This document shows, in pieces, positions 1 to 7,218 of a DNA stretch of 21,564 nucleotides. Positions within the stretch are counted from its first letter, which is position 1. Each line of letters starts with the position of its first letter. Location: positions 1 through 21,564 of the forward strand of contig DASVGY010000052.1 in assembly GCA_036379295.1 (NCBI GenBank), in the 5' to 3' direction. Below the pieces are notes generated by a model. That model worked only from the letters and a program-made list of their open reading frames with translations, searched no databases and had not been told where the DNA came from. The stretch comes from Pseudopedobacter sp036379295 (lineage in GTDB: Bacteria; Bacteroidota; Bacteroidia; Sphingobacteriales; Sphingobacteriaceae). The position numbers and the translations under genes are program-made.

Positions 1-316
1 CATTTGGCTCTGTAAGGAGGAAAATGGTGATTAAATTTTTTGTTAGAAAATTGCTTTTTAGCGAAAAAACATATTCCTGTATTTCATCAAATTTTAAAGG
101 TTCAACTTCTATTAAAATAATAGTATTGATATCATGAAAAGAGATAGATTGTGTGTGTTTTTTTAATTCGGTTAAGCTACTGGTGTGCGAAACCGTAAAT
201 TCTGCTTTTGAAAAAAGCGTATCGATGCCGTTTTTAAAGCGTGTGCCATAATAAAGAATATTAAGCGAAGATTTTGAATTGAAGTGGTCTTCAACGTTAA
301 CATTCGTAAATTGCAT
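1..316 (-). CDS. partial gene, atypical receiver-like N-terminus, product uncertain
   Basis: An open frame of 105 codons runs from an ATG at 316-314 to the left edge of the window without a stop, so only the N-terminus is visible. The start lies 3 bases after the stop of the response-regulator gene at 320-715, so the two are probably co-transcribed and co-translated. From about residue 18 the pattern of alternating hydrophobic strands and helices (strand LNILYYG, later strand INTIILIEVEP, later strand LITIFLLTEP) resembles a CheY-type receiver fold. Glutamate 70 sits about where a phospho-accepting aspartate would be, and no N-terminal acidic pair is seen, so this would be a phosphorylation-independent pseudo-receiver. 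From memory, some Sphingobacteriaceae sugar transferases begin with such a domain next to a stand-alone response regulator, so a sugar-transferase C-terminus outside the window is possible. That part is inference. Confidence 0.6.
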   Translation of the reverse strand, partial: MQFTNVNVEDHFNSKSSLNILYYGTRFKNGIDTLFSKAEFTVSHTSSLTELKKHTQSISFHDINTIILIEVEPLKFDEIQEYVFSLKSNFLTKNLITIFLLTEPN

Positions 317-319
317 TCG

Positions 320-715
320 CTAATTTAATATAAATTTTATCTTATCTTTTAAAATTGATGGATTAAATGGTTTCGACATTAAATCATTTATTGGATAGGG
401 GATTTTTGTTTTTATATTTTCAAGAGAATCAGAGCCGGAAAGCACTATTACCGGAACATCTCTAAAATAGCCACTTACTTTTAATGAACGAACAAAATCG
501 GCACCATCAAAATAAGGCATTTCCATATCTGAAATAATAAGATCTGGCAGGTTGCCGCTATCCAACCAGGTTAAAGCATCAAAACCATTGTTCTTAATTA
601 CCAGCTCGTAATCATTTTTTAAAATAAATTCTAACAGTTTTAAAATAGCGATTTCATCATCCACTAAAAGAATTCTCTTTTTTACCACCTCTTTATTTTT
701 TTCTACTGATAACAT
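320..715 (-). CDS. single-domain response regulator (CheY-like receiver)
   Basis: The 131-residue protein is a lone receiver domain with no DNA-binding or enzymatic output domain. The diagnostic residues are present: acidic pocket D19-D20, phospho-acceptor D63 in a SDMEMP context, switch residue S93 after the VIVLS strand, and K115-P116 in the SKPF motif. It should be phosphorylated by a histidine kinase and act by protein-protein contact in the cytoplasm. The gene ends 3 bases before the next start on the same strand (316), which encodes a receiver-like N-terminus, so the natural target may be that neighbour. The start chosen is the ATG at 715; the about 12-residue basic/acidic lead before the first beta strand is normal. 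No cognate kinase is adjacent. The hybrid-less kinase at 7219 is far away and its link is unknown. Family assignment is firm; pathway is not visible. Confidence 0.93.
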   Translation of the reverse strand: MLSVEKNKEVVKKRILLVDDEIAILKLLEFILKNDYELVIKNNGFDALTWLDSGNLPDLIISDMEMPYFDGADFVRSLKVSGYFRDVPVIVLSGSDSLENIKTKIPYPINDLMSKPFNPSILKDKIKFILN

Positions 716-780
716 AATCCTATATCATTTACACCAAGCGTTAATCGAAAACGATGCCGAATTATTTTATTCAAACGGTT

Positions 781-788
781 CAAATTTA
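781..788 (-). promoter_or_regulatory. candidate -7 promoter element for the response regulator
   Basis: The minus strand reads TAAATTTG, an exact match to the Bacteroidota -7 motif TAnnTTTG. Transcription would begin near 775, leaving a leader of about 60 bases before the ATG at 715. A TTTG lies 15 bases upstream (804-807), closer than the usual spacing of a -33 element, so support is partial. Confidence 0.35.
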
Positions 789-1109
789 AGCATCGTTTTA
801 AAACAAACATTACATTAAGTAATATTTATTGTTGCGTTAATTAAAAATTTTACGGAAGTGCTTTTGACTGTTGATTTAAGCCGTTATTTGCTCTGTTTTT
901 AACGTCAAATTTAGCTCCGCATTTTAAAACTTAATACGCAGTAATTGCGCATTTAGATTCTGCAGAGTTAAAAATATTTTTTTGCGCTTTGATTTTGATT
1001 TTGGCAAATGTTTTTAACTGGGGAATTTATTGCTTAATCTGGGATATTTTTCCCTGTTATTGGGTAATCTACTGCTTTTTTAACGTTCAGGGTTTCGGCT
1101 CCATTTTCC

Positions 1110-1145
1110 AAAAAGTAAGGGTTCCGATGACTAATCGAAACCCTT
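1110..1145 (-). terminator. intrinsic terminator of the pyrG-yidC operon
   Basis: On the minus strand, just after the yidC stop, a 12-bp stem (1134-1145 with 1117-1128, AAGGGTTTCGAT against ATCGGAACCCTT, one G-U wobble) closes a five-base loop. It is followed after two bases by five T residues (1114-1110). Position, stem strength and T-run all fit Rho-independent termination. Confidence 0.85.
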
Positions 1146-1163
1146 AAAAAAATGCGCTAGTTG

Positions 1164-2948
1164 CTATTTCTTCTTTTGCTGATTAAGCTGTTGTTGCCTC
1201 ATCATTTCTTCCATTTTTTTCTGGAAGCCGCCTTTTTTCTTTGATTCGGGTTTCTTTTTGTTTTCCTGAATTTGCGCATGAATTTTATCGTCATCAACAA
1301 ATCTGCGGATAAAATATTGCTGTGAGAACGTTAATATGTTTGCGCAGAAATAGTAATAATTTAAACCAGCGGGGTAACTGTTTAGCACTCCAAAAAAGAT
1401 AAGTGGTGTAATGTAACCGATATATTTCATTTGACCCTGCGCACCCGAAACCTGGTTATTAAAGTAAGTGTAAATTAGGGTAGAAACCGTCATTAATAAA
1501 CACATTAAACTTATGTGACTCCATCCTAAAAATGGTATAGCCGGAAATTTTATCAGCTCGTCATAAGTAGATAAATCATGCATCCATAAAAAACTCTCGT
1601 GGCGTAATTCAAATAAATTTGGGAAAAAATAGAAAAACGCTAAGATAAAGGGCATCTGAAAAACCATTGGTAAACAACCGCCTAAGGGGTTAACGCCAGC
1701 TTGCTTATACAGCTTCATATATTCTTGCTGTACCAAAGCTTGATTGCCTTCGCCAACTTTAGCTTTTATTTCGTCCATTTCTGGTTTTAAAACCCTCATT
1801 TTAGCCATAGATAGGTATGACTTGTAAGTGAACGGAAATAAAACAGTTTTAAGAATGATGGTTAGCAGCAAAATGATTAGGCCATAGCCTAAATTCATAC
1901 TCTCGAAAAAGTTGAAAATAGGGAGCACCAAAAATTGGTTTATCCACTTTAACGGTCCCCAACCCATTTTAACTTGTTTTTCTAAATCATGCCCTTGTGC
2001 TTTTAGCTGGCTAAATTTATTTGACCCAAAGTAAAACTCAAGGTTGTAATTATTGGCTTGGTTACTTTTGTAAGGTAATGAAAGTTGGGCTGCATAAGAT
2101 TTCACGGCAGAGGAATCAGCTAAAGTGGTTATTTTAACATGTGCTTTGCTAAAACCATCTTTAGCGATTAACGCGGCAGAGAAAAAATGCTCTTTAAATG
2201 AAACCCAATTGGTTTTGCTTTCATTTAAAACCTTATCGTCATCCTTATGCTCGCTTAAATAATCAACTTTTCCATCAGCTTCCTGATAATAAACCGTAGA
2301 ACCTTGGCGCTCAACTTTTAAGTCTTTTTCTTGCTGTAACAGTTCGGTATTCCAATTTAAAACTAAGCTACCTGCAGTAGCTGCACTCGCAAAATCTTTT
2401 GCATCCACTTTAAATTCAACCTTGTTTGCGTTTGGCGCCAGCGAATAGCTATAATTTAGGTAAGAACCATCGGTATTTGCCATCTGCATTACAATAGCGC
2501 CCGCCGTTTTGCTTACCACCCGAAAAGGCTGCTCGGAAGTGTTTAACTGCGTGTTGCCTGCCTTATAAGTGAAACCGAAATCGGTTTTATCACTTTTGAA
2601 CAAAATAACAGGCTTGCCATTATAAGTGGTTTGGTTTTTAACCTCTACACTTACAATTTTCCCGCCTTTATTTGATAAAGTTACTTTTAAAATGTTGTTT
2701 TCAAGCACACTTAACTCTTCGGTAAAATTTACCGAAGCTGTATCAGTAGTGTTTGTTGATTTAACCACGCTATCAGTTAATACAGCGGTTTTTTTTGTAG
2801 CGGTTTGCTGATGCTTTTTTGATGCGGCAATTGAATCTTGTGTGATTTTTTCTTTCTTTAACTCCTCTGATGAAGGTTTTAGTAAAAATGTGGAGCCCAC
2901 TAATATTACCAAAATCAGGAATAAACCTGTAAACGTATTTCTATCCAT
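1164..2948 (-). CDS. yidC: membrane protein insertase YidC
   Basis: YidC inserts and folds inner-membrane proteins, alone or with the Sec translocon. The 594-residue protein has the full Gram-negative layout: an N-terminal membrane anchor (about 5-23), a Lys/Thr/Ser-rich linker, a periplasmic beta-sandwich domain (about 75-325), and the 60KD_IMP/OxaA core from about 328 with hydrophobic segments near 355-372, 425-443, 478-494 and 510-545. The hallmark NPLGGCLP lies at 420-427. K367, in ILKTVLFP, falls where E. coli YidC has its substrate-contacting Arg366, so the positive charge in the groove is kept. The C-terminus (555-594) is strongly Lys/Gln-rich, a tail type known to help ribosome binding. 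The gene starts 19 bases after the pyrG stop and has no promoter of its own that I can see, so it should be expressed from the pyrG promoter. Confidence 0.97.
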   Translation of the reverse strand: MDRNTFTGLFLILVILVGSTFLLKPSSEELKKEKITQDSIAASKKHQQTATKKTAVLTDSVVKSTNTTDTASVNFTEELSVLENNILKVTLSNKGGKIVSVEVKNQTTYNGKPVILFKSDKTDFGFTYKAGNTQLNTSEQPFRVVSKTAGAIVMQMANTDGSYLNYSYSLAPNANKVEFKVDAKDFASAATAGSLVLNWNTELLQQEKDLKVERQGSTVYYQEADGKVDYLSEHKDDDKVLNESKTNWVSFKEHFFSAALIAKDGFSKAHVKITTLADSSAVKSYAAQLSLPYKSNQANNYNLEFYFGSNKFSQLKAQGHDLEKQVKMGWGPLKWINQFLVLPIFNFFESMNLGYGLIILLLTIILKTVLFPFTYKSYLSMAKMRVLKPEMDEIKAKVGEGNQALVQQEYMKLYKQAGVNPLGGCLPMVFQMPFILAFFYFFPNLFELRHESFLWMHDLSTYDELIKFPAIPFLGWSHISLMCLLMTVSTLIYTYFNNQVSGAQGQMKYIGYITPLIFFGVLNSYPAGLNYYYFCANILTFSQQYFIRRFVDDDKIHAQIQENKKKPESKKKGGFQKKMEEMMRQQQLNQQKKK

Positions 2949-2967
2949 TATTTATTTTTAATGCTTT

Positions 2968-4581
2968 TTAAACTTTCTTTTTTGAATGTTCAATTGAAGC
3001 GGCGACAAATTTAACAAAAAGTGGGTGCGGATTTGCAACAGTTGACTTTAATTCGGGATGAAACTGCGCTGCAACAAAATATGGATGGTTTTTTAGCTCA
3101 ACAATTTCTACCAGGTTATTATCTGGGTTAATGCCAGAAGCAATCATACCAGCATCTTCATAAGCTTTTAAAAACTTATTATTAAACTCGTAGCGATGTC
3201 TGTGGCGTTCAGTAATTTTTGATTTACCATAAATAGCATGTGCTTTTGTACCTTTTTTAAGCTCGCAAGCATAAGAACCTAAACGCATGGTACCACCTTT
3301 TTGGGTCACTTGCTTTTGCTCTTCCATAATAGAAATCACATCGTCTTGTGTGTTTTCGTCCATTTCTGTACTGTGCGCATTTTTTAAACCCAAAACGTTT
3401 CTGCCAAATTCAATAACTGCGCATTGCATTCCTAAACAAATCCCAAAAAACGGAATGTTATTTTCTCTGATGTATTGTATGGCAGTTATTTTACCTTCAA
3501 TCCCACGGGCACCAAAACCTGGCGCCACTAAAACACCATCTAAATTGGCCAGTTTTGCTTTTACGTTTTCCGGAGTGATGCTTTCAGAGTGAATGCATTC
3601 TACCCTAACTTTACACTCGTTATAAGCGCCAGCATGAATAAATGATTCGGTAATTGATTTATAAGCATCTGGTAATTCAACGTATTTACCTACCAATCCA
3701 ATTTTTATTTCTGATGTTGGATTTTTTAAATGGCCTAAAAACTCTTTCCATTTTTCTAAATCCGGTTCGCTTTTTAGTGGGAGTTTTAATTTAGATAATA
3801 CGGTGCGGTCCAATTGTTCCTTTAACATTAAAAGTGGAACGTCGTAAATGGTTTTTGCATCTATAGATTCAACCACGGCATTCACATTAACATTACAGAA
3901 CAGCGCAATTTTTTTACGGATATCCTGGGAAATATGATGTTCGGTGCGGCAAACCAAAATATCTGGCTGTATGCCATACTCTAACAACATTTTAACCGAG
4001 TGCTGTGTAGGTTTAGTTTTTAATTCGCCGGCAGCGGCTAAAAACGGAATTAAAGTTAAATGGATAACAATAGCATTATTAGAGCCCGCTTCCCATTTAA
4101 ACTGGCGAACGGCCTCTACGTACGGTAAAGATTCGATATCGCCAACGGTGCCGCCAAGCTCGGTAATTACAATATCGTAATCACCGCTTTCGCCCAACAA
4201 GCGCATATTACGTTTAATCTCATCGGTAATATGCGGCACAACCTGTACCGTTTTTCCTAAATAAGCGCCTTCTCTTTCGCGGTTAATCACGTTTTGGTAA
4301 ATTCTGCCGGTAGTAATATTGTTAGCTTGCGAGGTAGAAACATTTAAGAAACGCTCGTAGTGGCCTAAGTCTAAATCTGTTTCGGCGCCATCTTCGGTTA
4401 CGTAACATTCGCCATGTTCGTAGGGGTTTAACGTACCCGGATCGATGTTGATGTATGGGTCAAATTTTTGGATAGTTACGCGGTAACCTCTGGCCTGTAA
4501 AAGTTTAGCTAATGATGCGGAAATAATACCTTTCCCTAAAGACGATGTAACGCCCCCCGTAACAAAAATATACTTAGTCAT
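2968..4581 (-). CDS. pyrG: CTP synthase (glutamine-hydrolysing)
   Basis: CTP synthase aminates UTP to CTP with ATP and glutamine, the last step of de novo pyrimidine nucleotide synthesis. The 537-residue length is typical. The amidoligase domain (about 1-268) shows the N-terminal GGVTSSLGKG loop (9-18) and metal-binding D71 and E141. The class I glutamine amidotransferase domain (about 295-530) shows the oxyanion region GFGARG (355-360), nucleophile C382 in GICLGMQ, and H508 and E510 in FHPE. All catalytic residues are intact. It is the first gene of a two-gene minus-strand unit with yidC 19 bases downstream. I recall this pairing from other Bacteroidota. A TAATTTTG motif about 70 bases upstream is the likely promoter. 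Confidence 0.98.
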   Translation of the reverse strand: MTKYIFVTGGVTSSLGKGIISASLAKLLQARGYRVTIQKFDPYINIDPGTLNPYEHGECYVTEDGAETDLDLGHYERFLNVSTSQANNITTGRIYQNVINREREGAYLGKTVQVVPHITDEIKRNMRLLGESGDYDIVITELGGTVGDIESLPYVEAVRQFKWEAGSNNAIVIHLTLIPFLAAAGELKTKPTQHSVKMLLEYGIQPDILVCRTEHHISQDIRKKIALFCNVNVNAVVESIDAKTIYDVPLLMLKEQLDRTVLSKLKLPLKSEPDLEKWKEFLGHLKNPTSEIKIGLVGKYVELPDAYKSITESFIHAGAYNECKVRVECIHSESITPENVKAKLANLDGVLVAPGFGARGIEGKITAIQYIRENNIPFFGICLGMQCAVIEFGRNVLGLKNAHSTEMDENTQDDVISIMEEQKQVTQKGGTMRLGSYACELKKGTKAHAIYGKSKITERHRHRYEFNNKFLKAYEDAGMIASGINPDNNLVEIVELKNHPYFVAAQFHPELKSTVANPHPLFVKFVAASIEHSKKKV

Positions 4582-4653
4582 GTTTGGATTGTGTTGTTTT
4601 TAACAATCTAAAAAGGTTGAGAGTTTTCTTTTTAAATATGTTTGTACGGGATG

Positions 4654-4661
4654 CAAAATTA
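4654..4661 (-). promoter_or_regulatory. candidate -7 promoter element of pyrG-yidC
   Basis: The minus strand reads TAATTTTG, an exact TAnnTTTG match, and predicts a start near 4648 with a leader of about 66 bases before the pyrG ATG. No clear TTTG element is seen 19-21 bases upstream. This is the best candidate in the spacer between pyrG and the divergent gene at 4859. Confidence 0.45.
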
Positions 4662-4685
4662 GGTTTTTTTTTCGATTATTAGCCA

Positions 4686-4766
4686 TCGCCCAAAACGATT
4701 TTCGAGATAATCTTAAATGAAGACGCTTTTTTGCTTTTGATTGTACTATTTTTTGGTTTTGGGCGA
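4686..4766. repeat. 11-bp perfect inverted repeat flanking 59 bases
   Basis: TCGCCCAAAAC at 4686-4696 is repeated in inverted orientation as GTTTTGGGCGA at 4756-4766, in the spacer between the divergent genes pyrG and 4859. The arms are GC-richer than their AT-rich surroundings. The sequence could be paired operator half-sites, a long hairpin or the ends of a tiny repeat element. I cannot tell which. Confidence 0.5.
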
Positions 4767-4845
4767 GTTAATTTTATTCACCAGTTTTGAAAAAGAAAAT
4801 TAATTAGAACACGTTTTACGCCTAGAGCAAACCGCGTTTTTTTGT

Positions 4846-4853
4846 TAGATTTG
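4846..4853 (+). promoter_or_regulatory. candidate -7 element abutting the start of the gene at 4859
   Basis: TAGATTTG matches TAnnTTTG exactly, but its last base is only 6 bases before the ATG at 4859. Bacteroidota transcripts usually begin about 5-7 bases after this motif, so the message would be leaderless or nearly so. No -33 TTTG is found at the usual distance, which keeps confidence low. Confidence 0.3.
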
Positions 4854-4858
4854 AATTG

Positions 4859-5293
4859 ATGAATAGCATATACAAAAGTTTATTACTGCGCTACCAAAAT
4901 TACCTGTTAGAGTTTTATCAACTCATAACCGATAAGGAGATTATCCTTGCTAAGGATGCCGAAAAAGCCGCTTTAATTAAGGATTTTTTAGAATCACTAC
5001 CAGATTTTGATACTGATTATGAAATAGAATTGGGGATTAAAGCGAACATAGGCAGTTTTGAAAACGTCTGGTGTATTCAGATTTCGAATGATGGATTCTC
5101 TGTTCGTTCTTATACGGTTGATGGCCTGGATGAAACCGACGAATGGTTTTTTCATTACCATGACGATACCAAAGAATACGAAGGAAACCTGTTTGCTGAT
5201 GGCGACTGGGATTTGTTTTTAGAGGAAGTTGCAGAGGTAGATGGTTTTGATGGGAAGGTGTTGACTGTGATTTTGAAGTATGATTTAGGATAA
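4859..5293 (+). CDS. hypothetical acidic protein, 144 residues
   Basis: I do not recognise this family. The ATG at 4859 is preferred over the in-frame TTG at 4856, because it is the only ATG near the N-terminus. The protein is cytoplasmic: it has no signal peptide or membrane segment. It begins with a helical stretch rich in Leu, Tyr and Lys (1-45) and continues as a predicted beta-rich, very acidic part with aromatic pairs such as DEWFFHYHDD. The C-terminal third is rich in Asp and Glu (for example DGDWDLFLEE). Small acidic proteins of this shape include immunity proteins and SMI1-like folds, but there is no toxin gene next to it, so that reading is unsupported. It stands alone, divergent from pyrG, and is followed by a degraded-looking spacer. 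Base composition resembles neighbouring genes. Confidence 0.75.
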   Translation: MNSIYKSLLLRYQNYLLEFYQLITDKEIILAKDAEKAALIKDFLESLPDFDTDYEIELGIKANIGSFENVWCIQISNDGFSVRSYTVDGLDETDEWFFHYHDDTKEYEGNLFADGDWDLFLEEVAEVDGFDGKVLTVILKYDLG

Positions 5294-5533
5294 AATCAAA
5301 AAACTCAATAGTATATATGTATTTCTTACAGAAAAGCATTCTGAAAAAATCCAATATAATATCAAAAAATCTTAATTTGAATTAGACGCTGAACTTTTCA
5401 AAAAATTAAACAATGAAATTGGGAATTCCGAACTTTGTATCAAGGACTTCAATATGAACTTCTTGCTTTTTGGGATAAAATCTCTGACAGTAAGCGTTAA
5501 TCTACCCATCAAAATCGAGTCAATTTTTAAAAT
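5294..5533. other. spacer with possible decayed coding fragment
   Basis: No intact gene is present. Two overlapping plus-strand frames have protein-like texture. One starts around 5374 and reads FELDAELFKKLNNEIG. The other ends in LYQGLQYELLAFWDKISD before a stop near 5503. Joined by a frameshift near 5425 they would look like the C-terminus of a small soluble protein. I could not identify a family. Confidence 0.3.
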
Positions 5534-5959
5534 ATGAAAATCAACCACTTGGCATTAGTCGCTGTATTCATGCTTGCTTTTGCAAACTGCAAAAAAAATG
5601 CTGACCAACCTGCAACCTGGCTAACATCAAAAATTTGGAAAAGAGCGTTAATCGATAAAGATCCGTCAACCAATCCTCAAGGCGCAAATATTTACTACGC
5701 CGTTCAAAACTGCGAAAAAGACGACACTTTTAAATTCGGGACAGACGGAAACCTTGCCATAAACCGTGGCGCCCAAAAATGTGAGCTTAACGAACAGCAA
5801 AATGAAACGCAGACATACAGTGTGGACAGAGCAAAGAAAGAATTAATTATTAACGGGGTAAAATTTACGCTTGCCGAAGAAACAACCGAACAAATAAAGT
5901 ACTACGCAACAGTACCTTTTGCAACGGGTTACCAGCAACTAATTTTTTTACTGCAATAA
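5534..5959 (+). CDS. lipocalin-like lipoprotein (hypothetical)
   Basis: The 141-residue protein starts with a short basic and hydrophobic signal peptide and a lipobox-like end FANC, with C19 as the likely lipidated cysteine followed by KK, a common Bacteroidota lipoprotein pattern. The asparagine before the cysteine is a little unusual. The mature part begins with W-L-T-S-K-x-W-K-R and continues through CEKDDTFKFGTDGNL and a later KCEL. These resemble the small beta-barrel lipocalin-like lipoproteins common in this phylum, where a tryptophan strand is followed by a DD-x-x-x-F-x-x-DG turn. Three further cysteines could form at least one disulfide. Ligand and role are unknown. It is probably exported and anchored in an envelope membrane facing the periplasm or cell surface. 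The gene is alone, with no clear -7 motif upstream. Confidence 0.75.
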   Translation: MKINHLALVAVFMLAFANCKKNADQPATWLTSKIWKRALIDKDPSTNPQGANIYYAVQNCEKDDTFKFGTDGNLAINRGAQKCELNEQQNETQTYSVDRAKKELIINGVKFTLAEETTEQIKYYATVPFATGYQQLIFLLQ

Positions 5960-5994
5960 CACCCTTTAATTTAGCGATAAAAACCAAAAGCACA

Positions 5995-6182
5995 ATGTTT
6001 TCAATAGAACAAATCATGGCGGCTCATGCCAAAGTCAGGTAAAATAGATTTTCTTACTTTTATTAAAATGTGTGCAGAATTTGGGATAGAAAAAGTGGGA
6101 AATAGATACACGCACCATGACGTGTACTTATTACGATAAAGCAGAAAATGAAATTCTTGTAGAAAGGATACCCATTAAGTAA
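5995..6182 (+). pseudogene. frameshifted, internally deleted DUF1398-type gene
   Basis: The sequence can be read as one protein only across two frame changes. Frame 1 from the ATG at 5995 gives MFSIEQIMAAHAKV and then a stop. A second frame gives SGKIDFLTFIKMC through GIEK. A third gives WEIDTRTMTCTYYDKAENE and EILVERIPIK, ending at TAA 6180-6182. The start (MF-x-x-EQI-x-x-AH-x-KV) and the end (GIEKW, MTCTYYD, E-x-IP) match, from memory, the two ends of DUF1398 (YbcV-like) proteins of about 130 residues. Only about 60 residues are left, so the middle is missing. The function of the intact family is unknown to me. It follows the lipocalin-like gene by 35 bases and cannot make a normal product. 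Confidence 0.7.
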
Positions 6183-6296
6183 AGTTTAGCGATTCCTTTG
6201 CCTTATTCAAATTTAGGTTTTCGTTTTTTTGTACAAATTTAGACGGAGTATTTTAAAATTTGCTTAATTAAGACTAGAAAATCGCCGAAGACTTAA

Positions 6297-6320
6297 ATAA
6301 AAATAAACCACGGTTGGTTT
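6297..6320 (-). terminator. intrinsic terminator of ribE
   Basis: Immediately after the ribE stop, the minus strand forms a 6-bp stem AAACCA/TGGTTT (6315-6320 with 6305-6310) around a four-base loop, followed by ATTTTTATT (6304 down to 6296). It is short but well placed and has a good T-run. Confidence 0.6.
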
Positions 6321-6323
6321 TAA

Positions 6324-6908
6324 CTACCTAGCCATCATCTTTGCTACATACTTTCCAATAATATCAAACTCAACATTTACTAAATCTCCGGGTTTAACAT
6401 TTTTTAAATTGGTATGTTCAAATGTATAAGGGATAATTGCTACAGAAAAAGTGTTTTCGCCAGAATTAACCACCGTTAAACTTATACCATTTACGCAAAC
6501 AGAACCTTTTTCAACCGTTACATTTCCTTTAGCAGCGTCATATTCAAAAGTAAAAACCCAGCTTCCGTTGGTTTCCTGCAATCCGCTGCATTTTGCAGTT
6601 TGGTCAACATGGCCCTGCACAATATGCCCGTCTAAACGGCCATTCATTTGCATACAGCGCTCAAGGTTAACCAAATCCCCAACTTTTAAAAGACCAATAT
6701 TTGTTTTCTGCAAGGTTTCATCAACGGCGGTTACTGTGTGTTCAGCGTCTTTTAAATCAACCACTGTTAAACAAACACCATTGTGCGCTACGGATTGGTC
6801 TATTTTTAAATCCGTTGAAAAATCAGATTTAACGGTAATGTGCAAATTACCTTGCTCTTTTTTTAACTGGCTAACTAAGCCAAGCGTTTCTATAATTCCT
6901 GTAAACAA
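6324..6908 (-). CDS. ribE: riboflavin synthase, alpha chain
   Basis: Riboflavin synthase dismutates two 6,7-dimethyl-8-ribityllumazine molecules into riboflavin and a pyrimidinedione. The 194-residue protein shows the canonical N-terminus MFTGIIE and two homologous lumazine-binding halves (about 1-97 and 98-194). The repeated motif appears as NGVCLTVV (43-50) and NGISLTVV (140-147), with GHIVQGHVD (94-102) at the junction. The start codon is TTG at 6908-6906: no in-frame ATG exists between it and the upstream stop, and the residue following the start is exactly the family's second residue. The gene is monocistronic with its own terminator and is not next to other rib genes. No FMN riboswitch is visible upstream; the leader is short and AT-rich. 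The common plus-strand frame over it is a shadow. Confidence 0.97.
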   Translation of the reverse strand: MFTGIIETLGLVSQLKKEQGNLHITVKSDFSTDLKIDQSVAHNGVCLTVVDLKDAEHTVTAVDETLQKTNIGLLKVGDLVNLERCMQMNGRLDGHIVQGHVDQTAKCSGLQETNGSWVFTFEYDAAKGNVTVEKGSVCVNGISLTVVNSGENTFSVAIIPYTFEHTNLKNVKPGDLVNVEFDIIGKYVAKMMAR

Positions 6909-7218
6909 TGTATTTGTCGTTAATTTTAACTTTTTTAAATAAATTTAGCGGTGTAGTCACTCTTAATTTTATAAGAAACTTTATGTGCAACTATACTCGC
7001 CTTTAGCGCACAAATTTAATAAAGTAAAGTTAACTAACGCGTTGCCGTAAATGATATAATTTATCATTGGTAGTAAAAAAACGATGTTTCCACTTTCACA
7101 GCAGCTCCTTAACTTAGCAAAAGCTTTTTTACCTGGATTGTCTAATTTAATTGTTAAACATTTATTTAATTTAATATATTAGCCTTGCAAAAAATTAACA
7201 CACCAAATTAACCGTTTA
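6909..7218. other. divergent control region of ribE and the histidine kinase
   Basis: This 310-base AT-rich spacer has no reading frame of note. On the minus strand it contains TAAATTTG at 7011-7018, an exact -7 match that would start ribE with a leader of about 100 bases, and a weaker TAAATTTA at 6940-6947. An inverted repeat AATGATA/TATCATT (7050-7056 and 7062-7068) around five bases could be an operator. For the kinase, TAGCCTTG at 7180-7187 is a one-mismatch -7 candidate. Confidence 0.4.

Larger units (their letters stand above)
716..1163. other. non-coding spacer between response regulator and yidC terminator
   Basis: This AT-rich stretch of 448 bases contains no convincing reading frame on either strand. 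It holds the yidC terminator at its right end (1110-1145) and two minus-strand copies of TAAATTTG (906-913 and 781-788) that fit the Bacteroidota -7 promoter consensus and could drive the response-regulator gene. Otherwise I see only homopolymeric A/T runs. Confidence 0.6.

Noticed and set aside
5037..5354. 105-residue minus-strand frame opposite the acidic protein
   Set aside because: It is antisense to the better-supported plus-strand gene at 4859 and is rich in His, Gln and Pro in the manner of shadow frames.
6451..6942. 163-residue plus-strand frame opposite ribE
   Set aside because: It is the antisense shadow of riboflavin synthase, whose protein is unmistakable; the shadow has no recognisable domain.
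7050..7068. riboswitch or FMN element controlling ribE
   Set aside because: Only a short AT inverted repeat is present; none of the conserved FMN riboswitch blocks can be seen.
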